From the NCBI RefSeq assembly GCF_027580225.2, contig NC_073361.2, positions 34,404,501 through 34,468,500 on the forward strand: a stretch of DNA of 64,000 bases. The letters are read 5' to 3'. The notes under the pieces were generated by a model. The model was not told where the DNA came from. It saw only the letters and a list, made by a program, of their open reading frames with translations, and ran no database searches. Source of the stretch: Misgurnus anguillicaudatus (Eukaryota > Chordata > Actinopteri > Cypriniformes > Cobitidae). Of the stretch, positions 1 to 12,686 are shown one piece after another (the stretch's first letter is position 1; every line of letters begins with the position of its first letter). The position numbers and the translations under genes are program-made.

Positions 1-667
1 ACATTTATTGTAAACTACTATTTAATTTACTGTATTTTTATAGGCAAATTTCAACGGAGGTAAAGTCTGAGGCTCTTGACATCCTGAATGAGCTTCACTC
101 CAGTGTTCTCTATCCAATGTCAATCATGTGGACTTGCATTTACTTTACATTTACACGCTGCCACATTTCTTTAATTTGAGACGGTTGTATACTATTTTTA
201 TAGAGGCAGTTTCCCAGACAGGGCTTATCTCCAGACTAAAATTCATGTTTGATCTGCTTTTATTTAAAAACATTTTGCCATGACATATCTTAAAATACAT
301 CGGTGCCATTGTTTTGTCTCAAGATATACACCAGTAATGTTTTTTGTAGGGTATGTAAAAACTACTTAAATGTCCTAATATAACTAAAGCCTAGTCCTGG
401 ATTAATCTAAATCATGTCTGAAAAGGGATTATCTTAAGCCAAAACTATGAAATATAACTAAATTTAACAAACATGCCTTACTAAAAACATGACTTGTGCG
501 CATTTTGAGGCAAAACAAAGAGTAGTGATGTATTTTAAGATATGTCAATGCAAGCTGTTTTTTGTTTGAACAGCTCCTAAATTTATTTTAGTCTAGGATT
601 TATAAGAAAAAATGAGGAGGATGTAGAAAATCTTGATGAACTTGTTTATTTGTGGTAGCAGTGACAA
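1..667. other. Non-genic AT-rich sequence with MITE copies
   Basis: No coding exon or RNA gene is recognisable here. The stretch is AT-rich and is mostly taken up by two opposed copies of a dispersed fish MITE, described separately at 205-605. Confidence 0.6.
205..605. mobile_element. Two head-to-head copies of a GGTTTCCCGGACAGGG-type MITE
   Basis: The block opens with GCAGTTTCCCAGACAGGG and carries the internal motif ACATATCTTAAAATACATC. The same motif returns inverted at about 525-550, next to the inverted GCATGTTTGTTAAA stretch. Better copies of this family lie at 20745-20983 and, interrupted, at 28466-28825. No ORF is present. The internal diagnostic motifs support membership of one family; the class (hAT, Mutator or other) is not resolved because no clear target duplication is visible. 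Confidence 0.6.
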
Positions 668-762
668 CCCAGCTAACAATTTTACGTTATAAAAACGTTC
701 CCGGAACGTCTTACGAAAGTTTGGAAAACGTTTATTTTTTAACGTTCTTACAACGTTAAAAG

Positions 763-2425
763 CGTCCAGTTTTTTAGACGTGGTATTAACGTTAATGTGT
801 GGTTATAAGAACGTTATTCAAAACGTTTTTAGAAAGGTTCAGTCTGTTGTTATATTAATGGTCTAATAACGTTTTTAAAAACGTTATTGAAACGTTCCAT
901 TCACCATTATATTCATGTTCTCAGAACGTTTTTTTAACGTTCGTAACAGGTTATAAAAACATTGTTTAAACGTTCTTACACAGTACAAACGTCCAGTTTT
1001 TTAGACATAGTATTAACGTTATTGTTTGGTTACAAGAACGTTTTTAAAAACGTTTCTAGAATGGTTCGGTTTGTTGTTATGTTAATGTTCTAAGAACGTG
1101 TTTTAAAACGTTATTAAAACATTCCAATCACCATGATATTACTGTTCTAAGGACGTTTTTAAAACCGTTCTTGAAACGTCCCATTTGCCATTATATTAAT
1201 GTTCTAGGAACGTTTTTCTAACGTTTGTAACTGGTTACAAAAACATTCGGTTGAAACGTTCTAGGAACGTTAAAAACGTCCAGTTTTTTAGACGTAGTAT
1301 TAACGTTATTGTTTGGTTACAAGAACGTTTTTAAAAACGTTTCTAGAATGGTTCGGTTTGTTGTTATGTTAATGTTCTAAGAACGTGTTTTAAAACATTA
1401 TTAAAACATTCCAATCACCATGATATTACTGTTCTAAGGACGTTTTTAAAACCGTTCTTGAAACGTCCCATTTGCCATTATATTAATGTTCTAGGAACGT
1501 TTTTCTAACGTTTGTAACTGGTTACAAAAACATTTGGTTGAAACGTTCTAGGAACGTTAAAAACGTCCAGTTTTTTAGACGTAGTATTAACGTTATTGTT
1601 TGGTTACAAGAACGTTTTTAAAAACGTTTCTAGAATGGTTCGGTTTGTTGTTATGTTAATGTTCTAAGAACGTGTTTCCAAACGTTATTAAAACATTCCA
1701 ATCACCATGATATTAATGTTCTAAGGACGTTTTTAAAACCGTTCTTGAAACGTCCCATTTGCCATTATATTAATGTTCTAGGAACGTTTTTCTAACGTTT
1801 GTAACTGGTTACAAAAACATTTGGTTGAAACGTTCTAGGAACGTTAAAAACGTCCAGTTTTTTAGACGTAGTATTAACGTTATTGTTTGGTTACAAGAAC
1901 GTTTTTAAAAACGTTTCTAGAATGGTTCGGTTTGTTGTTATGTTAATGTTCTAAGAACGTGTTTCCAAACGTTATTAAAACATTCCAATCACCATGATAT
2001 TACTGTTCTAAGGACGTTTTTAAAACCGTTCTTGAAACGTCCCATTTGCCATTATATTAATGTTCTAGGAACGTTTTTCTAACGTTTGTAACTGGTTACA
2101 AAAACATTCAGTTGAAACGTTCTAGGAACGTTAAAAACGTCCAGTTTTTTAGACGTAGTATTAACGTTATTGTTTGGTTACAAGAACGTTTTTAAAAACG
2201 TTTCTAGAATGGTTCGGTTTGTTGTTATGTTAATGTTCTAAGAACGTGTTTCCAAACGTTATTAAAACATTCCAATCACCATGATATTACTGTTCTAAGG
2301 ACGTTTTTAAAACCGTTCTTGAAACGTCCCATTTGCCATTATATTAATGTTCTCAAAACGTTTTTCTAACGTTTGTGACAGGTTATAAAAACATTATGTT
2401 TTAAACGTTCTTAGAACGTTAAAAA
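763..2425. repeat. Tandem array of 287-bp units (forward arm)
   Basis: The landmark CGTCCAGTTTTTTAGAC occurs at 763, 990, 1277, 1564, 1851 and 2138. The first interval is 227 bases and the other four are exactly 287. Each unit contains about ten AACGTT-like hexamers. Successive units differ at only a few positions, so the array has expanded or been homogenised recently. Confidence 0.9.
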
Positions 2426-2645
2426 CTACGTTTTGACATTTTTATAAACTTTGTGTGGTTATGATAAAGTTATTAGAAAGTTTTTTAGAACGTTCCAGTC
2501 TTGTTATAAAAATGTTCCAATAACTTTAAAACATATGTTTAATCCCCATTATATTAACGTTTTCCTAACGTTTGCATTAAATTATAAAAACTTTGCTGAA
2601 GTTTTTTTGGTTATAAGAACATTATTCAAAACATTTTTAGAGGAA

Positions 2646-3480
2646 CATTCAAGTCACTTGTCAGGGACAGAAGACAACAGAGGCAGAGAGTAAAATCAAA
2701 CAGTTTATTAAAAGTTGTGGTAAATTGTAATGGTAAAAAATGAAAGTCCAGGTGAAGAGCAGGCACAAACACACCACCCAGTCACAGGTGTATTCCAGAG
2801 TATCCAAATATCCAACACAGATGATGACAATGACTGGAAGCCTCTGGTAGAATGAGTCAGATTAGTCGATGCAGAATACATACATTGCTAGCAGTGGACT
2901 GTGTGTTTGTGTGTGAGAGTCTTATTTGTTGCTGATTTTATAATGTGTTCCAGGTGATGTTTATTAGTAATTGGGTGATTTTGATCTGGTGAAGTGAGTG
3001 AGGGAAAAACCTGGCAAATCACTCATATAAACAATGTTTTTTATATATATTTAAAAAAATAACATTCCTTTCACTTAAATATTCTCAATGTAAATGTTAT
3101 TGCAATTATATTTGTCTCTAAAATTCCAATATAGAAATTATAAAATGGAAAGCTAAAAGATTATTCATTAGACTTCCCACCCCACAGTTGAGTCAAGACT
3201 GGAACATTGAAATAATCAATTAGATTAAAATAAAATGTGACTGAATCACAAAAACCAGTCATAAGTAGCACATGTATATTTGTAGCAATAGCCAACAATT
3301 CATTTTATAGCTCAAAATGTTAGATTTTTATTTATGCAAAAAAGCATTAGGATATTAATCCAGGACTAGGCATTTTTATTTTTCTCATCCTTACATTTAC
3401 TTAAATTTCTTTAAATCTAGGGCTGGGCCGATACAACTTTTTCATGTCTGATACCGATGTCGATGCCATAACCTTGAGTA
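2646..3480. other. Unrelated insert between the two opposed 287-bp arrays
   Basis: AACGTT motifs stop abruptly at about 2645 and resume at about 3490. The insert has a TTTATT-rich start, a GTGTGTTTGTGTGTG stretch near 2900 and a GGGCTGGGCCGATA motif at 3420 that looks like the end of a MITE. No ORF of note. It probably entered the centre of a pre-existing palindromic element; its family is unknown. Confidence 0.45.
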
Positions 3481-3489
3481 TTTGTTGAT

Positions 3490-4545
3490 ACCTAAACCTA
3501 ACCAGTTACAAACGTTAGAAAAACGTTCTTAAAACGTTAATATAATGACAAATTGAAGGTTTCAAGAACGGTTTTAAAAACGTCCTTAGAACATTAATAT
3601 CATGGTGAATGGAATGTTTTAATAACGTTTTGAAACACGTTCTTAGAACATTAATATAACAGTAAACCGAACCATTCTAGAAACGTTTTTAAAAACGTTC
3701 TTGTAACCAAACAATAACGTTAATACTACGTCTAAAAATCTGGACGTTTGTACTGTGTAAGAACGTTTAAACCTAATGTTTATGTAACCAGTAACAAACG
3801 TTAGAAAAACGTTCTTAAAGCGTTAATTTAATGGCAAATGGAACGTTTCAAGAACAGTTTTAAAAACGTCCTTAGAACATTAATATCATGGTGAATGGAA
3901 TGTTTTAATAACGTTTTGAAACACGTTCTTAGAACATTAACATAACAACAAACCGAACCATTCTAGAAACGTTTTTAAAAACGTTCTTGTAACCAAACAA
4001 TAACGTTAATACTACGTCTAAAAAACTGGACGTTTTTAACGTTCCTAGAACGTTTCAACCGAATGTTTTTGTAACCAGTTACAAACGTTAGAAAAACGTT
4101 CCTAGAACATTAATATAATGGCAAATGGGACGTTTCAAGAACGGTTTTAAAAACGTCCTTAGAACAGTAATATCATGGTGATTGGAATGTTTTAATAACG
4201 TTTTAAAACATGTTCTTAGAACATTAACATAACAACAAACCAAACCATTCTAGAAACGTTTTTAAAAACGTTCTTGTAACCAAACAATAACGTTAATACT
4301 ACGTCTAAAAAACTGGACGTTTGTACTGTGTAAGAACGTTTAAACAATGTTTTTATAACCTGTTACGAACGTTAGAAAAACGTTCTGAGAACATGAATAT
4401 AATGGTGAATGGAACGTTTCAATAACGTTTTTAAAAACGTTATTAGACCATTAATATAACAACAGACTGAACCTTTCTAAAAACGTTTTGAATAACGTTC
4501 TTATAACCACACATTAACGTTAATACCACGTCTAAAAAACTGGAC
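3490..4545. repeat. Inverted array of 287-bp units (reverse arm)
   Basis: The complement of the landmark (TGGACG after CTAAAAA) occurs at about 3741, 4028, 4314 and 4541, giving intervals of 287, 286 and 227. The short 227-base unit is outermost here, mirroring the 227-base outermost unit of the forward array. The two arrays therefore form a palindrome interrupted by the 2646-3480 insert, with fewer copies on this side. Confidence 0.85.
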
Positions 4546-4604
4546 GCTTTTAACGTTGTAAGAACGTTAAAAAATAAACGTTTTCCAAACTTTTGTAAGA
4601 CATT

Positions 4605-7600
4605 CCGGGAACATACACAATAGTAACGTTTTCAATACTAGGGTATGAAGAACGTTCTGCTTACTATGCAAATATAATGTTTGCAATGCTACCGTTTGAA
4701 GAACGTTACATTACATACACAATAGTAACGTTTTCCATGCTAGGGTGTGCAGAAAGTTCTGATAACAAAGCAATTATAACATTTGCAATGCTACCGTTTT
4801 AAGAACATTATCTTACATACAAAATGGTAATGTTTTCAATGTTGCCGTTTTAAGAACGTTACATTACATACACAATGGTAACGTTTTCCATGCTAGGGTG
4901 TGCAGAATGTTCTGATAACAAAGCAATTATAATGTTTGCAATGCAACCATTTTAAGAACGTTACATGACATACAAAATGGTAATGTTTTCAATGTTACCG
5001 TTTTAAGAATGTTACATTACATACACAATGGTAACGTTTTCAATGTTACAGTTTTAAGAACGTTACATTACATACACAATGGTAATGTTTTTAATGCTAG
5101 GGTGTGCAGAAAGTTCTGATAACAAAGCAATTATAATGTTTGCAATGCTACCGTTTTAAGAACATTACATTACATACACAATGGTAACGTTTTCAATGTT
5201 ACAGTTTTAAGAACGTTATACATACACAATGGTAACGTTTTTAATGCTAGGGTGTGCAGAAAGTTCTGAAAACAAAGCAATTATAACGTTTGCAATGCTA
5301 CCGTTTTAAGAACATTATCTTACATACAAAATGCTAATGTTTTCAATGTTGCCGTTTTAAGAACGTTACATTACATACACAATGGTAACGTTTTCAATGT
5401 TGCCGTTTTAAGAACGTTCCATTACATACACAATGGTAACGTTTTCCATGCTAGGGTGTGCAGAATGTTCTGATAACAAAGCAAATATAACGTTTGTTAC
5501 ATTACATACACAATGGTAACGTTTTCAATGTTACAGTTTTAAGAACGTTACATTACATACACAATGGTAACGTTTTAAATGCTAGGGTGTGCAGAAAGTT
5601 CTGATAACAAAGCAATTATAACGTTTGCAATGCTACCGTTTTAAGAAAGTTACATTACATACACAATGGTAACGTTTTCAATGTTACCGTTTTAAGAACG
5701 TTACATTACATACACAATGGTAACGTTTTTAATGCTAGGGTGTGCAGAAAGTTCTGATAACAAAGCAAATATAACGTTTGCAATCTAACGTTTTAAGAAC
5801 ATTATCTTACATACAAATTGTTTATGTTTTCAATGTTTTCTTTTTAAGAACGTTACATTACATACACAATGTTATCGTTTTCAATGTTGCGTTTTTAAGA
5901 ACGTTCCATTACATACACAATGGTAACGTTTTCCATGCTAGGGTGTGCAGAATGTTCTGATAACAAAGCAAATATAACGTTTGCAATACTGTTTTAATAA
6001 TGTTACATTACATACACAATGGTAAAGTTTTCAATGTTACAGTTTTAAGAACGATTCATTACATACACAATGGTAACGTTTTCCATGCTAGGGTGTGCAG
6101 AATGTTCTGATAACAAAGCAAATATAACGTTTGCAATGCTACCGTTTTAAGAACGTTACATTACATACACAATGGTAACGTTTTCCATGCTAGGGTGTGC
6201 AGAATGTTCTGATAACAAAGCAAATATAACGTTTGCAATGCTACCGTTTTAAGAATGTTACATTACATACACAATGGTAACGTTTTCAATGTTACAGTTT
6301 TAAGAACGTTACATTACATACACAATGGTAACGTTTTCCATGCTAGGGTGTGCAGAATGTTCTGATAACAAAGCAAATATAACGTTTGCAATGCTACCGT
6401 TTTAAGAATGTTACATTACATACACAATGGTAACGTTTTCAATGTTACAGTTTTAAGAAAGTTACATTACATACACAATGGTAACGTTTTTAATGCTAGG
6501 GTGTGCAGAAAGTTCTGATAACAAAGCAATTATAACGTTTGCAATGCTACCGTTTTAAGAACGTTACATTACATACACAATGGTAACGTTTTTAATGCTA
6601 GGGTGTGCAGAAAGTTCTGATAACAAAGCAATTATAACGTTTGCAATGCTACCGTTTTAAGAACATTATCTTACATACAAAATGCTAATGTTTTCAATGT
6701 TGTCGTTTTAAGAACGTTACATTACATACACAATGTTAACGTTTTCCATGCTAGGGTGTGCAGAATGTTCTGATAACAAAGCAATTATAACGTTTGCAAT
6801 GCTACCGTTTTAAGAACGTTATATTACATACACAATGTTAACGTTTTCCATGCTAGGTTGTGAAGAATGTTCTTATAACAAACCAATTATAACTTTTTCT
6901 ATACTGTTTTAAGAATGTTACATTACATACACAATGGTAACGTTTTCAATGTTACAGTTTTAAGAACGTTACATTACATACACAATGGTAACGTTTTCCA
7001 TGCTAGGGTGTGCAGAATGTTCTGATAACAAAGCAAATATAATGTTTGCAATGCTACCGTTTTAAGAATGTTACATTACATACACAATGGTAACGTTTTC
7101 AATGTTACAGTTTTAAGAACGTTACATTACATACACAATGGTAACGTTTTTAATGCTAGGGTGTGCAGAAAGTTCTGATAACAAAGCAATTATAACGTTT
7201 GCAATGCTACCGTTTTAAGAACGTTACATTACATACACAATGGTAACGTTTTTAATGCTAGGGTGTGCAGAAAGTTCTGATAACAAAGCAATTATAACGT
7301 TTGCAATGCTACCGTTTTAAGAACATTATCTTACATACAAAATGCTAATGTTTTCAATGTTGTCGTTTTAAGAACGTTACATTACATACACAATGGTAAC
7401 GTTTTCCATGCTAGGGTGTGCAGAATGTTCTGATAACAAAGCAATTATAACGTTTGCAATGCTACCGTTTTAAGAACGTTACATTACATACACAATGGTA
7501 ATGTTTTCAATGTTAATGTTTTAAGAACGTTACATTACATACACAATGGTAACGTTTTCAAGGTTACCGTTTTAAGAACGTTATATTACATACACAATGG

Positions 7601-8180
7601 TAACGTTTTCAAGGCTAGGGTGTGCAGAATGTTCTGCTAACAAAGCAATTATAACGTTTGCAATGCTACCGTTTTAAGAACGTTACATTACATACACAAT
7701 GGTAACGTTTTTAATGCTAGGGTGTGCAGAAAGTTCTGATAACAAAGCAATTATAACGTTTGCAATGCTACCGTTTTAAGAACATTATCTTACATACAAA
7801 ATGCTAATGTTTTCAATGTTGTCGTTTTAAGAACGTTACATTACATACACAATGTTAACGTTTTCCATGCTAGGGTGTGCAGAATGTTCTGATAACAAAG
7901 CAATTATAACGTTTGCAATGCTACCGTTTTAAGAACGTTATATTACATACAAAATGGTAATGTTTTCAATGTTGCCGTTTTAAGGACGTTAGATTGCATA
8001 CACAATGGTAACGTTTCCAATGCTAGGGTATGTAGAACGTTCCGCTAACAATGCAATTATAACGTTTGCAATGCTACCGTTTTAAGAACGTTACATTACA
8101 TACACAATGGTAACATTTGCAATGCTTGGGTGTGTAGAACGTTCCACTAACAATACAATAAAAACGTTTCTAATGCTAAC
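4605..8180. repeat. 51-bp / 102-bp higher-order tandem array
   Basis: The basic monomer is 51 bases, opening AACGTTTTCAATG and ending CATACACAATGGT. A second monomer type carries GCTAGGGTGTGCAGAA instead of GCTACCGTTTTAAGAA. Alternation of the two gives a 102-base unit, and extra copies of a third 51-base form (ATGTTACAGTTTTAAGAAC) break the alternation irregularly. Roughly 70 monomers fit in the block. Variants are shared in patches, as expected of unequal exchange. No coding potential. Confidence 0.85.
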
Positions 8181-8320
8181 GTTTTAAGGACATTTATTAA
8201 TTGCAGATAACGTTAGGGAAACGTTCTACTAATGTTATTGCAAGAATGTTTTTGGATATCTTTGGGAGAACCTTAACAGAACGTTAGCCAAAGTTATAAG
8301 AACGTTCCCTGTTAGCTGGG

Positions 8321-9417
8321 AAAGCACGTCGTACTTTGGGTTCAGCGGAGTCAGATTGAACCCCGAGCAAAGTCAGACTTTATACAATTTCAAACCTGTT
8401 TTTTCCACCCCTAACCCTAATGAGGTATAATTAAGACTAGTACTACAAATGATCCCTGTCCACAACTGTGTGCTGAAACCGGTCATCGGATTTATCTGAT
8501 CAGACTATCTTGGTACGCAACTGTGTGCTCAACCAAGTGATCAGATGATTTTAGACAGATGTCTTTTATTATCCTAGACCCTCTTTGACCTGTGTTGGTT
8601 CTCAAAATCTCATTTTTGCTACCATACTACTATTAATAAAATACCGCTTCAGGTTATATTATTGTATTGCTTCATCTGAGATTACCTTTATGATTATCAA
8701 GCCTTTGAGAGGGGTGAGCTTGTTTCAACAGCTAAGTTGGAGTGGAATCTGTTTCAATGCAGACTATAAATTCTTACAGACTAGTCTAATCCCTGTCTGT
8801 GAAACCGCCCCTTATTAGAGAGTAAAATGTTTAAAAGTTAGGGGCTAATCTGTGTCAATTTAATTTTAGAGTGTGGACTGTGGGAGGCTTCAAGTAAATA
8901 AATCCAAAAGCAGATACTTGGAATAATCAGCCATGAATGGAAATGAAGGCAATGCACTTGACCTTAATTATCGATGGGTTAGATCAGTGTTTCTCTGTGT
9001 TTTAGTCCTTGCGGACCACCTCCCAGAATGATTTAGATAAAACAACTGTGTCAACACATCAGCTTGTCATTGTGTTCATTCGGAAGACATTTCAAACATT
9101 CTGGGATGTGGCTGATGTGTTTAATCAGAGGTTTTATTATAGGAAGACATCTAATTCATTCTGGGAGGTAGGCCCGAGGACTGGAGATGGGAAAAATTGG
9201 TAATTTCAGTAAGTTAGGGTAAAGTAGAGTAAGGTAGAGTAAATATTTTCTAACAGTTTCTACAATTTTTTAAATTGAAATGATTGATATGTTTGTACTA
9301 TCAGTTTTAGTTTTGTAGTGATGTTATTGTAAAAAAAAATCTTCAAAACATTTCTGATTCAGGATGCTTTAAATGCTGCAGTTTTATGCTCTTTTTATTG
9401 TTTGTAGTTTTATGATG
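8321..9417. other. Non-genic sequence with MITE fragment
   Basis: No exon or RNA gene seen. At 8783-8816 there is an end of the GGTTTCCCGGACAGGG-type MITE family in inverted orientation (CTAATCCCTGTCTGTGAAAC). Around 8450-8560 a partly repeated GCAACTGTGTGCT motif appears. The rest is featureless AT-rich DNA. Confidence 0.5.
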
Positions 9418-9425
9418 ATGTACTG

Positions 9426-9612
9426 CAGGGTTCCCCAAATCTTACCCTGGAGGGCCGGAGCACTACAGAGTTTAGCTCCTAACCCGATCAAACTTGCCCA
9501 CCTGTGATTTTCTAGTGATCATGAAGACCTTGATCAGCTTGTTCAGGTGTTTTTGATCAGGGTTAGAGCTAAACTCTGCAGTGCTTCGGCCCGTAAGATT
9601 TGGGGAACCCTG
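9426..9612. mobile_element. hAT-like hairpin MITE (Angel-like) with 8-bp target duplication
   Basis: This 187-base hairpin opens CAGGGTTCCCCAAATCTTAC and closes with the complement ending GGGGAACCCTG. The flanking ATGTACTG (9418-9425) reappears at 11426-11433, immediately after a second element that later inserted at the right boundary. An 8-bp duplication and CAGGG ends fit the hAT superfamily. The internal text about GGAGGGCCGG and TTTAGCTC is typical of abundant cyprinid MITEs of the Angel type; that name is from memory and not checked. Confidence 0.75.
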
Positions 9613-11422
9613 GGGCCTGTTCTTCGTACGTCGCTAACTCAGTTAGCTGGATTTGATTGTTGATGATTTGGCATGATCTTGGATTATTTGGTTCTTCAAA
9701 GCTCATCCTAGAGTTGCTGTCATAGCAACAGGTCCGTAAGCTCAAACCTGCTCGGGAGCAGGCTTATTTCATGTAAACAAGATTAGTTTGTACCTTTTTA
9801 AGCGGATGTGATACGGAAAGTCTGACGCAGTCGCGTATTCTCCATTATACGAGCGCAATCTGCGTAAGATGCATGATTAATATAAAGAGCTTTTCAAATT
9901 CAACACGTAATAAAAAAAAAGATAGATTAATTAAATCTTTTAGCGATGTTATTTAAAAAATATATAACAACAAATATGCTTTTTTTGTACTTGTGCAACT
10001 TGTTTTTGTGTAACAGGTGTTTAGATTATTATTCTTAAACGAATGACAAGACAAACATGCTGATCAGATTCACTTTAAATTTGTTTGAATTTTCCTTAAT
10101 AAAAGCAGCAATCAATTATACCCAGCATTAAAAGACGTTATATGTACAATAAAGACTATTACTCAGTGTGAAATAATTTTCATTTGAATAAACTAATCTC
10201 CTATTTTAGTTTTGTCTATAGATTGTCAAGTAGCTTACAATGTCATGCATGAAAGGGTTTTCGTTTAGTAATTTCTATCTATTCTATCATTAAAACTCTG
10301 TCTAAAAACATGTTACCCTGTCCCTTTCCTGTGACAAAAATGCCAATAACCAAATAAGTTTTTTTGCACACATTTTCACATATCTTTATCTTCTTTACCA
10401 CACTTTTCTGTGCAAACTCAGCAAATTCAAGACTTTCAGTTAATGTGGGCTACTGCTTAAATTGTTGTAGTCAGTTATTAGTTATATAAGAATAATGTAA
10501 TTGAAGTAAACTTATTTAACCACTTGCATATAGGCATATAGTTTCTCTAAAGGACTGAGAGGATTTCTTTACTGTCCTGTGCACTGCTCAGAAACAGTTG
10601 CACTTTATAATCTTTTGATGTAGAATAACATTACCATTCCCTTACTGCACATCATACTTCATTTAACACATTCTTGAGAACTGCTGGAAGTGTTGGTGTA
10701 TTCCCTACAACTGCACAAAAGAAAGGAAAACACAATCTTATAATAAACTACCATTCAAATTTTATTTATCAGAAATTAAATTGTTGCATTGGCTGTGGGT
10801 TTATGAAAGAGCAACTGCTCCAGAGATGATCTGCACAATCAATCAGTTTAGAGACATCACTCCTGCCTGCACATCACATGAAGATGGAGGACCACCACCT
10901 GTTTTTATTCTGCTTTTGAAGTTGCTGTTACAAACAGACAAAATAGCATTTAAATGTTTTTAAAAGATACTTAAAGTACTTTAGGAGCATCACATTTTAA
11001 TTACAATCATTAATTTCAATCTTTGACAAGCATAGTAAAGATATCAAGATTACATTTTTACAGAAAATTTTAAATTTTTTATGGTGATTTATGTACAAAA
11101 GTAGCTTTAACTGGGTTTTTAAATTCAGTGTCATAACTAGCTCGCGCACTGCAGGGGTTAAAAATGGGCGTGTTCTTGGCCATTATAACAACTGGCCAAT
11201 CACAGCGTTGCTGATCAGTGTTTCTACTATCGATATGTGTTGCCTTTTCTTGCAGTGCACGAACGCGCAGTGATCTCAGATAATTCAATCATGCCATACT
11301 AATCATCAACAGCAGTGGTGTTCAAAGAACCGGATAAGCGAGATCATAATTAGTGGGATCTAAACATCTCAGATGTCTCATTTGATCTCGGATGTAGTAA
11401 GCGACGTACGAAGAACAGGCCC
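9613..11422. mobile_element. 1.8-kb non-autonomous TIR element with 3-bp target duplication
   Basis: The element begins GGGCCTGTTCTTCGTACGTC and ends with the complement GTACGAAGAACAGGCCC; the inverted match runs about 21 bases (the only mismatch within 17 is none that I can see). CTG flanks it on both sides (9610-9612 and 11423-11425), a 3-bp duplication as made by PIF/Harbinger transposases. No transposase ORF is present, so it would depend on an element elsewhere. It inserted precisely at the right edge of the older hAT-like MITE, splitting that MITE from its own target duplication. Confidence 0.75.
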
Positions 11423-11888
11423 CTGATGTACTGTGTATGTCTTGTTTGCTCAGAAGTAGCCTACCAATAGCAACATTTCATTGAAATAAATAACCAAAAT
11501 TATTAAAAAAAACGCTTCCTTTATTTATTTATGTTCAAATAAACTTGATTGATAATGACTTAATGGTCTGATAAATGGATCTAAAACATGAATGGATCAG
11601 ATTTAAACAAGAAAAACTAACAGCGTGTTATGTTGTATCCGAAAGGTTGATTATATTTCAGATTATATAATTAGATTTTGTTTTGTAATACTGTTTGTCC
11701 TTAAATAAAGTGATCTGAACAGATATCTGTTTGTCATCAGAGTTTTTGCATGTAAGAACTGAAATTAAAGCCGTCTGATGTGTTTATTTGGCAGGCACTT
11801 TCATCCAAAGTAACTTAATGCGCATTCAAGTTACATTGTTTTAGTATCTGGGATTGAAGTCATGATCTTTACACAATCATCCCTGCTG

Positions 11889-12036
11889 AAAAAAACAGCA
11901 TCAAACCAGCATGGGTATTATGCTGGTCTAGCTGGTGTTAATGCTTGTTTGGTGCTGGTTTAGCTGGTGCTAATGCTGGTGCTGGTTTAGCTGGTGTTCA
12001 CTAGCAAACCAGCACCAAACCACAACATATGCTTGT
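11889..12036. repeat. GCTGGT-type minisatellite, interrupted by the hAT element
   Basis: Short units such as TGCTGGTTTAGCTGGTG recur several times, with the complement CAAACCAGCACCAAACC near the end, so the block can also fold back. The same motif resumes at 18442-18480 on the far side of the 6.4-kb hAT insertion. Bases 11434-11888 before it show no gene. Confidence 0.7.
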
Positions 12037-12381
12037 CCTGCTGGCAGGGGCGGATCTACCGGGGTGGCACGGGGTGGCAGTTGCCACCCTAAATAAAAGC
12101 ATTGCCACCCCATATGCCACCCCAGCGCTGGTATCCTAATATATATAATATATACCCGAGTAGGCTCTTTTAACCAGAAAGGCAATGCAGCTTTTCTCTG
12201 TGTGTGTTTAGGGGTGGGAGACACATATCTGACGATGATTGGTGTGTGTGTGTGTCTTAGAGGGGGTGGGACAACTACATAGCTGATTATGATTGGCTTA
12301 ATTTCCATCGTTAGCCAATCAGAGGCAGCAGAGTTCATACCCGGTCATAGCCAAGCACGCACAGTCAGTCCGAGCAGAAAG

Positions 12382-12525
12382 TGTTTGCTTTTTAGTCATT
12401 AAACAGACAGGAGCTGTGTTAAACTGCGTCTTTATTTACCGGGCTCCGCGCTCAACAACGCGACCCGGCGCACACACACAACGTCATGACAGGAAACAGA
12501 CCATATAAGGCACTTCACCGTAACA
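12382..12525 (-). repeat. 3' LTR of the Gypsy element
   Basis: Read on the minus strand it starts TGTTACGGTGAAGTGCC and ends AAAAGCAAACA, with the TG...CA borders normal for LTRs. It includes a TATA-like CTTATATGG near the start and AATAAA later, so U3, R and U5 are very compact. Confidence 0.9.
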
Positions 12526-12538
12526 TCTCCCTTTCTTT
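12526..12538 (-). promoter_or_regulatory. Polypurine tract of the Gypsy element
   Basis: On the minus strand AAAGAAAGGGAGA lies directly before the TGTTACGG start of the 3' LTR, as expected for the plus-strand priming site. Confidence 0.75.
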
Positions 12539-12686
12539 AAAGAATTGACACAAACTTAACTAAAATCCCACTATTAACATAACAACCCCAAAACATGCAA
12601 ATTATATTACCAGCCCAACTCATCCTGTGCAACATTAACTAACTTAGTTCCTTGTTTTATTTTTGTGTTACTATATGAGACCGACT

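Larger units (their letters stand above)
668..8320. mobile_element. AACGTT-rich 7.6-kb non-autonomous repeat element with short TIRs
   Basis: The block starts with CCCAGCTAACA (668-678) and ends with TGTTAGCTGGG (8310-8320), an 11-bp perfect inverted pair. The terminal bases run into AACGTTCC-type sequence on both sides. Almost every 20-30 bases inside carries AACGTT or a one-step variant. Internally there are two opposed arrays of a 287-bp unit (763-2425 and 3490-4545) around an unrelated insert, then a long array of 51-bp monomers. No credible protein is encoded; short ORFs here only follow the repeats. I see no convincing target duplication, so calling the whole block one element rests on the terminal inverted pair. 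Confidence 0.65.

Noticed and set aside
11970..12338. Minus-strand ORF of 122 codons
   Set aside because: It crosses the minisatellite, the target duplication and the hAT end, so it is an accidental frame.
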